DNA of 18,858 bases, from the NCBI GenBank assembly GCA_043748015.1, contig JAYTOA010000119.1:1-18858 (forward strand). The letters are read 5' to 3'. Shown here in pieces: positions 7,110-14,987 of the stretch (positions within the stretch are counted from its first letter, which is position 1; every line of letters begins with the position of its first letter). The notes beneath the pieces were generated by a model, which was not told where the DNA came from, did not search any database, and was given only the letters and a program-made list of their open reading frames with translations. The DNA is from JAIBBG01 sp043748015 (GTDB lineage Bacteria; Bacteroidota; Bacteroidia; Flavobacteriales_D; Sanyastnellaceae). The position numbers and the translations under genes were made by a program.

Positions 7110-8051
7110 TTATTTTATCATCTCTATTTCATCCAAAGCATCGAGATCCAAGGTAATCGCACCTCTGCTATTCGGACTAAAAGCCCTAATGAATTTTGCA
7201 CCCCATACCATTTCGTCGGCCACATAACTGTGCCGCGAATGTATCGTTTGATGGAATGTATCATCAAACGCTGTAATCAAAATCAAGATTTCAAAATCCA
7301 AGTCTTTCATTTCAGAAAGCGTCAAACCCTTCATTGGACTACTATCATCAATCTTGTGAACCAAGGTCCAACTCAAGGGCAAAAAAGTGATGCTATCTAT
7401 TTCTAGTTTCAATCCAAAATAACGACGGTGCAGTGCATCGTCAGTTGCGCTTCTCATGACGACAATGGTACGGGCATGTATCTCCATCAAAACGTTATTT
7501 CTCGCATTGGCAAAACGAAACATCAATGCTTCGCCATCTTCATATGGTGCTATTACCGCATTTGCGCTATATCTCAAAATGGCCCTCGGCTTTGAGAATC
7601 GGGCAAACAACAAACCGGTTGCTATAGCGAAAAATATCAATCCTGTGAATGCTTCAAATGAAGCAACAGCGCTTGTCGCTGCTCCTGAAGGTGCAATAGC
7701 TCCGTATCCAACAGTTGTAAAGGTTTGCGTGGAGAAATAAAAGCAATCCATGAAACTCCCCATCAAAGTTTCACCATGCACTCCGATAAGATGATTCGAG
7801 CCTATTGAAAAATACAACAATGCAAAAAGCAAACTCAATACTACGTAGCCAATCAATATCAGCAGAAAAAACTTGAGATTGCTAAGGTCTAATAGGTACT
7901 GATATACATTGCGCATACCCACTCCTCCGCCTCTTCGCCTGACGTTAAAGCTTCCATCTTTGTTGATTAGACGTCTTGACTTTCCTCCGATTTCTTCGCC
8001 AAATCCCGGATCATGGATACGAGATTTATCCGGCTGTGCTTGACCCATCAT
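7110..8051 (-). CDS. Inward-rectifier type potassium channel (KirBac-like)
   Basis: The start is the ATG at 8051, one base after the rimO stop (TGA-A-ATG); the frame runs 16 codons further upstream into rimO. The 313-residue protein shows the KirBac layout: a cytoplasmic N-terminus with a basic slide-helix region (INKDGSFNVRRRGGG), TM1 about 61-82, a pore loop with selectivity filter TTVGYG (112-117), TM2 about 126-150, then an immunoglobulin-like cytoplasmic domain from ARFSKPRAILRYS (150) through FRFANARNNVLMEIHA and SWTLVHKIDDSSPMKGLT to the C-terminus. The tetramer should conduct K+ across the inner membrane, gated by the cytoplasmic domain. Tight coupling to rimO indicates co-transcription. 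Confidence 0.93.
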   Translation of the reverse strand: MMGQAQPDKSRIHDPGFGEEIGGKSRRLINKDGSFNVRRRGGGVGMRNVYQYLLDLSNLKFFLLILIGYVVLSLLFALLYFSIGSNHLIGVHGETLMGSFMDCFYFSTQTFTTVGYGAIAPSGAATSAVASFEAFTGLIFFAIATGLLFARFSKPRAILRYSANAVIAPYEDGEALMFRFANARNNVLMEIHARTIVVMRSATDDALHRRYFGLKLEIDSITFLPLSWTLVHKIDDSSPMKGLTLSEMKDLDFEILILITAFDDTFHQTIHSRHSYVADEMVWGAKFIRAFSPNSRGAITLDLDALDEIEMIK

Positions 8052-8052
8052 T

Positions 8053-9372
8053 TCACTCGATTGATAAAGGAGTTGCAAATAGATCGTAGTGCTCGGCACT
8101 ATTGATTGTTACTTCTGCGAAGTCTCCAACACGTAAATAGCCGGCAGATTTCTCAATGATCACTTCGTTGTCCACCTCCGGAGAATCAAACTCCGTGCGG
8201 CCTATGTATTGATCTCCTTCAATTCGATCGATTAAGACACGCATTTGTTTCCCTACTTTCTGTTGATTGAGATCATAAGAAATATGTGATTGAACTTCCA
8301 TAATTTCTTCTGTTCTTTTCTTTTTGGTTCGCGCAGGCACGTCATCTTTAGAAAGATGTGCATGCGTGTTCTCTTCATGTGAATACGCAAAAATTCCAAG
8401 ACGATCAAAACGGGTCTGCTCCACCCATTTCTTCATTTCTTCAAAGTCTTCCTTCGTTTCACCAGGATATCCTGCAATCAATGTTGTGCGCAAAGCAATG
8501 CCCGGAACTTTTTCTCGTATTGTTTGTATGAGTGCATCCGTCTTTTCTCTTGTAATACCCCGGCGCATTGCCGTAAGCATTTTCGTAGTCGCATGTTGCA
8601 GCGGCATGTCGAGGTATTTGCAAATGTTATCGCGCTCATTCATCACATCCAATATCTCCAAAGGAAAACCGGACGGAAATGCGTATTGCAATCGAATCCA
8701 TTCTATGCCTTCAACATCACTCAACTTGCGCAGTAAATCCGGCAATTGACGTTGACGATAGATGTCTAAACCGTAATAGGTAAGGTCCTGAGCGATAAGT
8801 ATTAATTCCTTCGTCCCCTGAGCAGCGAGTTTTTTAGCGTTGGTTACCAGTTGTTCCATAGGCGTGCTGACGTGTTTTCCACGCATTAGTGGTATGGCAC
8901 AGAACGAACACGGCCTATCACATCCTTCCGAAATTTTGAAGTATGCGTAGTGAGATGGTGTGGTAAGAAATCTTTCTCCTACGAGCTCATGCTTGTAGTC
9001 GGCCTTCAATGCTTTGAGCAATTTTGGTAATTCACGTGTTCCGAAGAATGCGTCCACTTCCGGAATGTCCTTCTCCAATTCTGGTTTATAGCGTTCGCTC
9101 AAACATCCTGTCACATAGAGTTTGTCCACGTTTCCTTTTTCCTTCTCCTTTGCCCAGGCTAGAATTGTATTGATGCTTTCCTCTTTTGCATTATCAATAA
9201 ATCCGCACGTATTGATGATTACGATTTCAGAATCTTTCTCTACTGACTCGTGCTCAACATCAAAACTATTGGCCTTCAATTGTGCCATCATCACCTCGCT
9301 GTCGAAAATATTTTTCGCACAACCAAGCGTCACAACATTCACTTTGTTCTTTCTGAGTGTTTTCGTTTTCAT
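8053..9372 (-). CDS. rimO: Ribosomal protein S12 methylthiotransferase RimO
   Basis: RimO adds a methylthio group to a conserved aspartate of ribosomal protein S12, using two iron-sulfur clusters and SAM. The 439-residue length fits. The N-terminal UPF0004 domain has the three cluster cysteines C18 (TLGCAKN), C56 (NTCGF) and C90 (VTGCLSERY). The radical SAM motif is SEGCDRPCSFCAIPLMRG (C151, C155, C158), the RimO rather than MiaB form. A TRAM domain occupies about 375-439 (VLIDRIEGDQYIGRTEFDSPEVDNEV), with the short SPEVDN signature typical of RimO. It is the first gene of the run rimO, K+ channel, SH3-like protein. Upstream is a divergent TonB receptor gene 111 bases away. In many Bacteroidota rimO lies next to ftsY; here 5.6 kb separates them. 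Confidence 0.95.
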   Translation of the reverse strand: MKTKTLRKNKVNVVTLGCAKNIFDSEVMMAQLKANSFDVEHESVEKDSEIVIINTCGFIDNAKEESINTILAWAKEKEKGNVDKLYVTGCLSERYKPELEKDIPEVDAFFGTRELPKLLKALKADYKHELVGERFLTTPSHYAYFKISEGCDRPCSFCAIPLMRGKHVSTPMEQLVTNAKKLAAQGTKELILIAQDLTYYGLDIYRQRQLPDLLRKLSDVEGIEWIRLQYAFPSGFPLEILDVMNERDNICKYLDMPLQHATTKMLTAMRRGITREKTDALIQTIREKVPGIALRTTLIAGYPGETKEDFEEMKKWVEQTRFDRLGIFAYSHEENTHAHLSKDDVPARTKKKRTEEIMEVQSHISYDLNQQKVGKQMRVLIDRIEGDQYIGRTEFDSPEVDNEVIIEKSAGYLRVGDFAEVTINSAEHYDLFATPLSIE

Positions 9373-9483
9373 GACGCATTTACCTCCATCTCTCTTTCAA
9401 TTCTGCCTCTTTTCATAGTGCAAAAATCCGCATTCTGAAACATTTGTGGTGAACAATAAGTAAAACAGTCGAACCGCCCTAAC

Positions 9484-11484
9484 GTGAAGAAAGTATTACT
9501 GAGCATACTATCCATTTTTTTACTTAACTACTATGCTAGTAGTCAAGCAAATACCCCAACTATTGAGTTGCTGGGTGTATCGCCTGAAATATTTTATAAA
9601 GATTCATCACAAACAATCACCGCCAAAGTTAAACGCGTTTCAATCATGGGATTGAAGAATGCACAGGCCGATGACGTACCAGGTACGATTTACATTCTTG
9701 ATCAAGAAGAAATACGTCTTTCTGGTGCGCGCGATATAATGGAGCTTCTCCATCAAATTCCAGGAATCAGTTTTGGACAGGATGTGGATGATGTGAATGG
9801 CATAAGTATTCGAGGATTGTGGGCGCATGAAGGGAAATACATCATTCAACTCAATGGTATTACATTGAACGAGACAGACTTCGGCACCTATGCTTTTAAC
9901 AGCAGACTTCCTATGGACAATGTTAGTCGAGTTGAAATTATGATGGGGCCGGGTACAGTTATTTTCGGAGGAACAGCCGCATTAGGTATAATCAACGTCG
10001 TAACATTCGATGCCGGCGAAAACGACGGAACGAATATCAACACACAATTCAGCGGAGGAAAAGACGGACTCGCAAGGTCTAAATTCGGACTGGAAGGCAA
10101 TCACTATCTAGGCAATCAGACAAGTATTTCATATCATTTCAATCATCTGGAAGGTAGCAAATCTTTCGGAACTGAACAGATAGACGATTCAACGTCAATA
10201 TTCAATGGCGACAGCACCAAAGTTGTAAATACAGAAATGTATTTAAAACTGCAACGCAACAACTTCAACATACAGTTTTACAGAAATGATTACTCGTTTG
10301 ATATAAAAGACGCAGATTACAAAGTGAATATGATCCAGAACCAGTTCGATGCTCAGATTGATAAGAAAATCGGATCTAAAAATGACATTAATATTCGTGG
10401 AACTTATGGATACTTTGTTCCTTGGGCATACATGAATACGACTGATGTCAGGCGAATTTCCTCTAACACAAGCGGAAGGAGAGCTTCATTATCGGCCACA
10501 CTTCATTCGCAAATTCTGCGCAAGTTGAATTCGAACATTGGCATAAAAGCATACTACAATTCGAACAGTCATGATTGGGCAGAATCCATTTCTGACAGCA
10601 CTTTTGAATATACGCTGAACAATTTATACGGCGCCGCCATTTTTTCAGATCTTCAGCTCAAAACCCGTGTTGGATTTTTTGGAATTTCGGCCAGAGGCGA
10701 AGTCAACAGTTATGTCACGCCGGAATTTGCTCCAAGGGCCTATTATACTTTCAAGAAAAAATTATTCTATACAAAGGCTACCTATTCTTATTGCTATAGA
10801 ATTCCCACTATCGAAAACATCAATCTTGGTCCAACCGATGAAAACCTTCAAACTGAAAAAGGGAAAACAATAGATCTTTGTCTGGGCTTGCGAAATAGAA
10901 GCAACGACTGGTTGCAAATCTCTGCTTATAAAACAATATTGAACAACCCGATTATTTATGTATTCGATAATGAAAATCTGGACAATTACATAAATCGAGG
11001 TGCGGTCGCAAGTCAGGGTATTGACCTAATGGGTGGTATAAAAAGAAAGAAATATTTTCTTCGTATGGGTTTCAGCTATTACGAAAATATTTCCGAAAAG
11101 AGCGTGCTCGAAGAAGTAGCGTCCCCCATTGCAAAAACATTTCTCGCTATCCCAAGAACGAAAGGAACACTATTGGCCGGTTATCACTTCACAGCCTGGC
11201 TTAGCTGGAGTGCAACGTTGATTTATCAAAGTGATATCTATGCCTATGAGCCGGATGAGAGCTCCGAAGCCGGAATCACCCTAAAAAATTATGCAGCTGT
11301 GCCAAGGATTAACTCCTTTGTGCACATCAACCCTGTAGAATCTCCTTTCTCATTGAGACTTGGAGCCACCAACATTCTCAATGTTGAATATCGAATCGCG
11401 AGCCCATATAACAACGGTATATCATCGATGCTCATGGATCCATTGCAGTTCCGCCTTGATCTCAATTATCGATTTACACGATGA
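9484..11484 (+). CDS. TonB-dependent outer-membrane receptor
   Basis: The start is a GTG at 9484, placed directly before a good signal peptide (KKVLLSILSIFLL, cleavage near ASSQA, residue 20). The 666-residue product has a 40-residue segment of unknown type, then the plug domain (about 63-175): PGTIYILDQEEIRLSGARD, GISIRG (106-111), YIIQLNGITLNE, VSRVEIMMGPGTVIFGG (147-163), ALGIINVVTF. The remainder is a 22-strand-type barrel ending LQFRLDLNYRFTR. There is no carboxypeptidase-regulatory domain and no FecA-type signalling (STN) domain, so it is a plain transporter-type receptor; substrate unknown. Its stop overlaps the next start by four bases (ATGA), tying it to a signalling phosphatase, which is unusual. 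It starts the four-gene operon 9484-14876. No SusD-like gene accompanies it. Confidence 0.92.
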   Translation: MKKVLLSILSIFLLNYYASSQANTPTIELLGVSPEIFYKDSSQTITAKVKRVSIMGLKNAQADDVPGTIYILDQEEIRLSGARDIMELLHQIPGISFGQDVDDVNGISIRGLWAHEGKYIIQLNGITLNETDFGTYAFNSRLPMDNVSRVEIMMGPGTVIFGGTAALGIINVVTFDAGENDGTNINTQFSGGKDGLARSKFGLEGNHYLGNQTSISYHFNHLEGSKSFGTEQIDDSTSIFNGDSTKVVNTEMYLKLQRNNFNIQFYRNDYSFDIKDADYKVNMIQNQFDAQIDKKIGSKNDINIRGTYGYFVPWAYMNTTDVRRISSNTSGRRASLSATLHSQILRKLNSNIGIKAYYNSNSHDWAESISDSTFEYTLNNLYGAAIFSDLQLKTRVGFFGISARGEVNSYVTPEFAPRAYYTFKKKLFYTKATYSYCYRIPTIENINLGPTDENLQTEKGKTIDLCLGLRNRSNDWLQISAYKTILNNPIIYVFDNENLDNYINRGAVASQGIDLMGGIKRKKYFLRMGFSYYENISEKSVLEEVASPIAKTFLAIPRTKGTLLAGYHFTAWLSWSATLIYQSDIYAYEPDESSEAGITLKNYAAVPRINSFVHINPVESPFSLRLGATNILNVEYRIASPYNNGISSMLMDPLQFRLDLNYRFTR

Positions 11485-13973
11485 GAAACTACAGCCCAAT
11501 ATATCTGATTTTTGCATTTCTGGCTGTGTCCGTTGTGTCAAAAGCGCAACATGGTGGACTATATAAGCACTCAGAAGCATGCGAACTGATGTTGGCCGCG
11601 TGTGAAAAAAAGATTGCCAAGGAAGATACGGTTCAAGCACTGGTGCTATGCAAAGAAGCATTCATTGAGGCGGTGCAATCCAATGATGCCAATCTTATTA
11701 TCCGGGTCAAATTATTTGAGTTGCGTGTACTCTCTGACAATCTTGATTTCACCGGTGGAATAGACGCCGCACTCACTTCCTGCAGATTTAGCGAAAAGGC
11801 ATATGACGATCTCAAGCTATTGGCATACATCAATTCCATGCGATTCTTCGAAGATTTTGACGTACCCGAAGTTGGTATTGATTACATCGACAAAGCGCTG
11901 GCGATTAAGAATGAGGACATAACATTGAGATCTTATCTGCTTGCCTTAAAGTCTACGAATCTCATCAAACTCAAAAGAAAAGATGAGGCCCAAAATGCAT
12001 TAAAAGACTATATAGAATTTACCAAGCAACACGGACTTCACAACAAATGGATTGAAGCTTGTCAATTGCTTGGCATCATTCAAAATGAAATGAAGAATTA
12101 TGATGAAGCCATCAAATCCTTCAAAGAAATGAATATGGTTGCGGGATGGAAAGCCGACAAACGATTGCTTGCTATCAGCGCCAATAATATTGCTCTGTGT
12201 CAGCAAAAAATCAATGAGAAAAATGCCGCTGAATACAATTTCCTCGACGCTATTGTGACGTGTCCACAAACAGCTAAAGAATTTCCTGATATCCTCCTCA
12301 ACTACGCCTACTATCTCAAAGAAGAAAAGCGCAATGATCAGGCAATTGAATATGCCATCAAAGCGCGCGATGTTGCAGTTGTGAACAACAATACAAGAGC
12401 GTTTGTAAAATCTAACATTATTCATGCAGCGCTACTTAATCAATCAGAACAAACAAATGAAGCCATCACGATCACTAAAGAAATGGCAGAAGTATGCTCG
12501 AGATTTCAAATGGATGATCTAAGGTTAGACGCACTTGAGTTGCTCAAAATCTGCTATTCAAAAACGAACAATCGTGATTCCGAACGTTCAATTCTCGCTC
12601 AAATTAATTCGCTCAATACGAAAACGACTCAAGAAGATAAAGAGCGTGTTGAAAAGCAAACAGGTAAACGACTCCTTATTGAGCAAATCCGAAAGAACAT
12701 TGAAAGCTATTATGCATCAGTTGAGCAAAGAAGACTTGAATTCGATAAAAGACAATTGGACATCCTCAATCAGCAGCAGGAAAAAGATTTGATGGCTGTT
12801 GAACAGCAGCTGGTGAAATCAGAGGTCGAAAGATCACGCATTGAAAAAGAAAAAGTAAAGCGCGATCTCGAATTGCTTCAAGTATCACTGAATAATCAAC
12901 AACAGGAAAATGCCATTATTGAACTCGAGAGTGCTAAGTCATCGCAGATGCTAAAACTTACACAACTGGAGCTGGATAAGCAAGGTGAAACAAGTAAACT
13001 TTTGCTAGCGGAGAAGCAAAACAAAATGCTGACTCTTGAGACAGTTGCAAATGAAGAAAAGCTCAAAAGAGAAAACACAATTAAGAAGATCAGTTATTTC
13101 ATCGGATTGCTGTGCCTTGCAGCGCTTATTGGAGCAGCACTCATCATACGAAACTTCCGCAAGTGGAACAGGGCGATGAAATCAAAAAATGTTGAATTAA
13201 AAATTAAAACGGATGATATTCATAAGAGTATCACATCTGCGAGCTACTTTCAAGGATCTCTTGCTGCCGATACCGCAACACTCAATAAATATCTGAAGAA
13301 CAGTTTTGTCTTTTACAAGCCTTTGGATATTGTGAGTGGTGACCTTCCATTCGTATCCAACATTGACGACTGTATTTATATCTCGGCAATCGATTGTATC
13401 GGTCATGGTGTACCCGCTGCACTACTTTCATTCACCGGCTACTATAATCTGAAGCAGATTCTTGAATTGCATCCGAAAGCGGATCTGGGTGAAATTTTGA
13501 CAATGCTGAATGATCAGATTACAAGTTCATTGAGATCAAAAACCGATGAATCCTTATTTCATGCAGGAATGGATATTTCTATCATCAGAATTGATAAAAA
13601 AAATAACACACTTGATTTCGCCGGGGCAAAATCTCCATTGCTCATTTGCACTCCGGATGAAATAACGACAATCCGACCTTCTCCATACAGTGTAGGCGAC
13701 TTGAATCCAGGCTTGCATCCTACTTACAAATCTCACACTTTTACCATTGATCCCGAAGCCCGATACATCATCATGAGTGACGGCTATTGCGATCAAATGG
13801 GCGGTGAAACAGGAACGAAATTGTTCTCTAAAAAGAGCTTAGCGAAACTTTTAAAGACATTTTACAGTAAAAACATAAACGAACTAAACCAGGCATTGAA
13901 GACCGAACACGAGAACTGGAAAGGGTCGACAGAACAAACTGACGACATCCTGATGATCGGTTTTCAAATTTGA
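11481..13973 (+). CDS. Periplasmic TPR sensor with cytoplasmic SpoIIE/PP2C phosphatase (SiaA-like)
   Basis: The 830-residue protein starts with a signal peptide (cleavage near SKAQH, residue 23). Residues about 40-390 are helical TPR-like repeats (for example NYDEAIKSFKEMNMVAGW, RNDQAIEYAIKARDVAVV). Residues about 396-535 are a long charged coiled coil. A membrane helix spans about 537-558, followed by basic residues, so the TPR part faces the periplasm and the C-terminus the cytoplasm. The SpoIIE phosphatase domain (about 590-830) keeps the metal-binding motifs: IVSGD (D621), AIDCIGHGVPAALLS (D638), FAGAKSPLL, IIMSDGYCDQMGG (D767), TDDILMIG (D821, D822). It probably dephosphorylates the SiaC-like protein encoded two genes downstream. 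The overlap with the TonB receptor gene (ATGA) and 14-base gap to the kinase gene indicate one operon. Confidence 0.9.
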   Translation: MRNYSPIYLIFAFLAVSVVSKAQHGGLYKHSEACELMLAACEKKIAKEDTVQALVLCKEAFIEAVQSNDANLIIRVKLFELRVLSDNLDFTGGIDAALTSCRFSEKAYDDLKLLAYINSMRFFEDFDVPEVGIDYIDKALAIKNEDITLRSYLLALKSTNLIKLKRKDEAQNALKDYIEFTKQHGLHNKWIEACQLLGIIQNEMKNYDEAIKSFKEMNMVAGWKADKRLLAISANNIALCQQKINEKNAAEYNFLDAIVTCPQTAKEFPDILLNYAYYLKEEKRNDQAIEYAIKARDVAVVNNNTRAFVKSNIIHAALLNQSEQTNEAITITKEMAEVCSRFQMDDLRLDALELLKICYSKTNNRDSERSILAQINSLNTKTTQEDKERVEKQTGKRLLIEQIRKNIESYYASVEQRRLEFDKRQLDILNQQQEKDLMAVEQQLVKSEVERSRIEKEKVKRDLELLQVSLNNQQQENAIIELESAKSSQMLKLTQLELDKQGETSKLLLAEKQNKMLTLETVANEEKLKRENTIKKISYFIGLLCLAALIGAALIIRNFRKWNRAMKSKNVELKIKTDDIHKSITSASYFQGSLAADTATLNKYLKNSFVFYKPLDIVSGDLPFVSNIDDCIYISAIDCIGHGVPAALLSFTGYYNLKQILELHPKADLGEILTMLNDQITSSLRSKTDESLFHAGMDISIIRIDKKNNTLDFAGAKSPLLICTPDEITTIRPSPYSVGDLNPGLHPTYKSHTFTIDPEARYIIMSDGYCDQMGGETGTKLFSKKSLAKLLKTFYSKNINELNQALKTEHENWKGSTEQTDDILMIGFQI

Positions 13974-13987
13974 AAAGGACCGCGACT

Positions 13988-14491
13988 ATGGAAAAATCAC
14001 ATCACTTCACTTATGAAGGTAATCTCACTGATGATCTCAGATCATTCATGTGCACCACACTGAAACAAGCCATGTCTGACAATGAGCCCGCAGCAAAGAG
14101 AATTACAAAACTCGTTGGCTTCGCCGTAGAGCTGTTGGACAACGCGCAACGATATGGCAACGGCACTAAGGTCGAATTCGAGTGGAAAACCGAAGAGAAT
14201 GAACTAATGATTATTGTGAAAAATGTATCTACAGAGCAAAATGCCCGCACATTGAAAAACCAAGCTGAACGCATTAGTGCTTTGCAAATAACCGAGATCG
14301 AAGCGGAGTATAAATCCAAGCTGATGAATCAGGATTTCAACGAAAGCGGTGGAGCGGGTTTAGGTCTATTGCAGATTATGAAAAATGGCGCATCCAATCT
14401 TCGCATAAATGTTCAGGAAATGAACAATGGCTCATGGATGTGTGTTAGCTCCGTATTGGTGCCGATGAACGTATTCAAGACTAATATTTAA
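13988..14491 (+). CDS. SiaB family protein kinase (DUF6272, GHKL-like fold)
   Basis: The start is the ATG at 13988, preceded at 8 bases by AAAAGGA; an in-frame TTG at 13970 overlapping the previous stop would add six residues. The 167-residue protein resembles HATPase_c/GHKL folds: helix with VGFAVELLDNAQRYGNGTKV (N-box E49, N52), strands VEFEWKTEENELMIIVKNV, and a G-box-like GGAGLGLLQIMKNGA (121-126). In Pseudomonas aeruginosa, SiaB is the kinase that phosphorylates SiaC and SiaA is the opposing phosphatase. Position between a SpoIIE phosphatase and a SiaC-like gene supports the same role here. No His-kinase dimerisation domain is present, as expected for this class. The kinase activity is inferred. 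Confidence 0.83.
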   Translation: MEKSHHFTYEGNLTDDLRSFMCTTLKQAMSDNEPAAKRITKLVGFAVELLDNAQRYGNGTKVEFEWKTEENELMIIVKNVSTEQNARTLKNQAERISALQITEIEAEYKSKLMNQDFNESGGAGLGLLQIMKNGASNLRINVQEMNNGSWMCVSSVLVPMNVFKTNI

Positions 14492-14501
14492 ATCTTTTTA
14501 T

Positions 14502-14876
14502 ATGATGATATACAAGTTGGAACAAACCAAAAGCACGCCGCTTATTGCTTTAGATGTGAACGAGAACATTCAACGTCTTGAGGGAATATCGATTCCTATC
14601 GATGCATACGAATTCTACAAACCCGTTGCGGATTTTATTGAATCCAATAAAGAAAACTTTAAGTCAGCTTCAGAATTTCAGTTTCGTCTTACATACTTCA
14701 ACACATCGAGCAGCAAAGCAATCTTTAATGTGCTGCACAAGATCAATGAACTTTGTAAATCAATTCCGGGAATGAAAATCGTGTGGGAATACGAAGAGGA
14801 TGATGACTTCATGCTGGAATCAGGACAGGAATTCGGCGATCTGCTGAATGCAGAGATTGAATTCAGAAAAAATTGA
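14502..14876 (+). CDS. SiaC family regulatory phosphoprotein (DUF1987)
   Basis: The 124-residue protein starts ATGATG (second Met at 14505 is an equally possible start), 10 bases after the kinase gene. The family pattern is visible: KLEQTKSTPLIALDVNEN, LEGISIPIDAYEFYKPVADF, the core strand FRLTYFNTSSSKAIFNVLHK, and a C-terminal VWEYEEDDDFMLESGQEF. In the family the Thr of the YFNTSS motif (Thr68 here from the first Met) is the site switched by the SiaB kinase and SiaA phosphatase. In Pseudomonas, unphosphorylated SiaC binds and activates the diguanylate cyclase SiaD; no such gene lies in this window, so the downstream target here is unknown. The protein is cytoplasmic and is the last gene before a clear terminator. 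Confidence 0.88.
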   Translation: MMIYKLEQTKSTPLIALDVNENIQRLEGISIPIDAYEFYKPVADFIESNKENFKSASEFQFRLTYFNTSSSKAIFNVLHKINELCKSIPGMKIVWEYEEDDDFMLESGQEFGDLLNAEIEFRKN

Positions 14877-14915
14877 CTCTTCTGTACTTCTAGGAAGTGC
14901 ACCATCAATATTAAT

Positions 14916-14940
14916 AAACCCGAATGTGTTTCGGGTTTTT
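14916..14940 (+). terminator. Intrinsic terminator of the receptor/Sia-like operon
   Basis: A perfect 9-bp stem (AAACCCGAA pairing with TTCGGGTTT), a TGTGT loop, and the T-run from 14936 form a strong rho-independent terminator 40 bases after the SiaC-like gene. Its mirror reading could also act weakly on transcripts from the convergent ftsY. Confidence 0.85.
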
Positions 14941-14987
14941 GTGCTTAAATAGTTTTTCCGGTATTTTTTTTTACGAAATTCAGTAGG

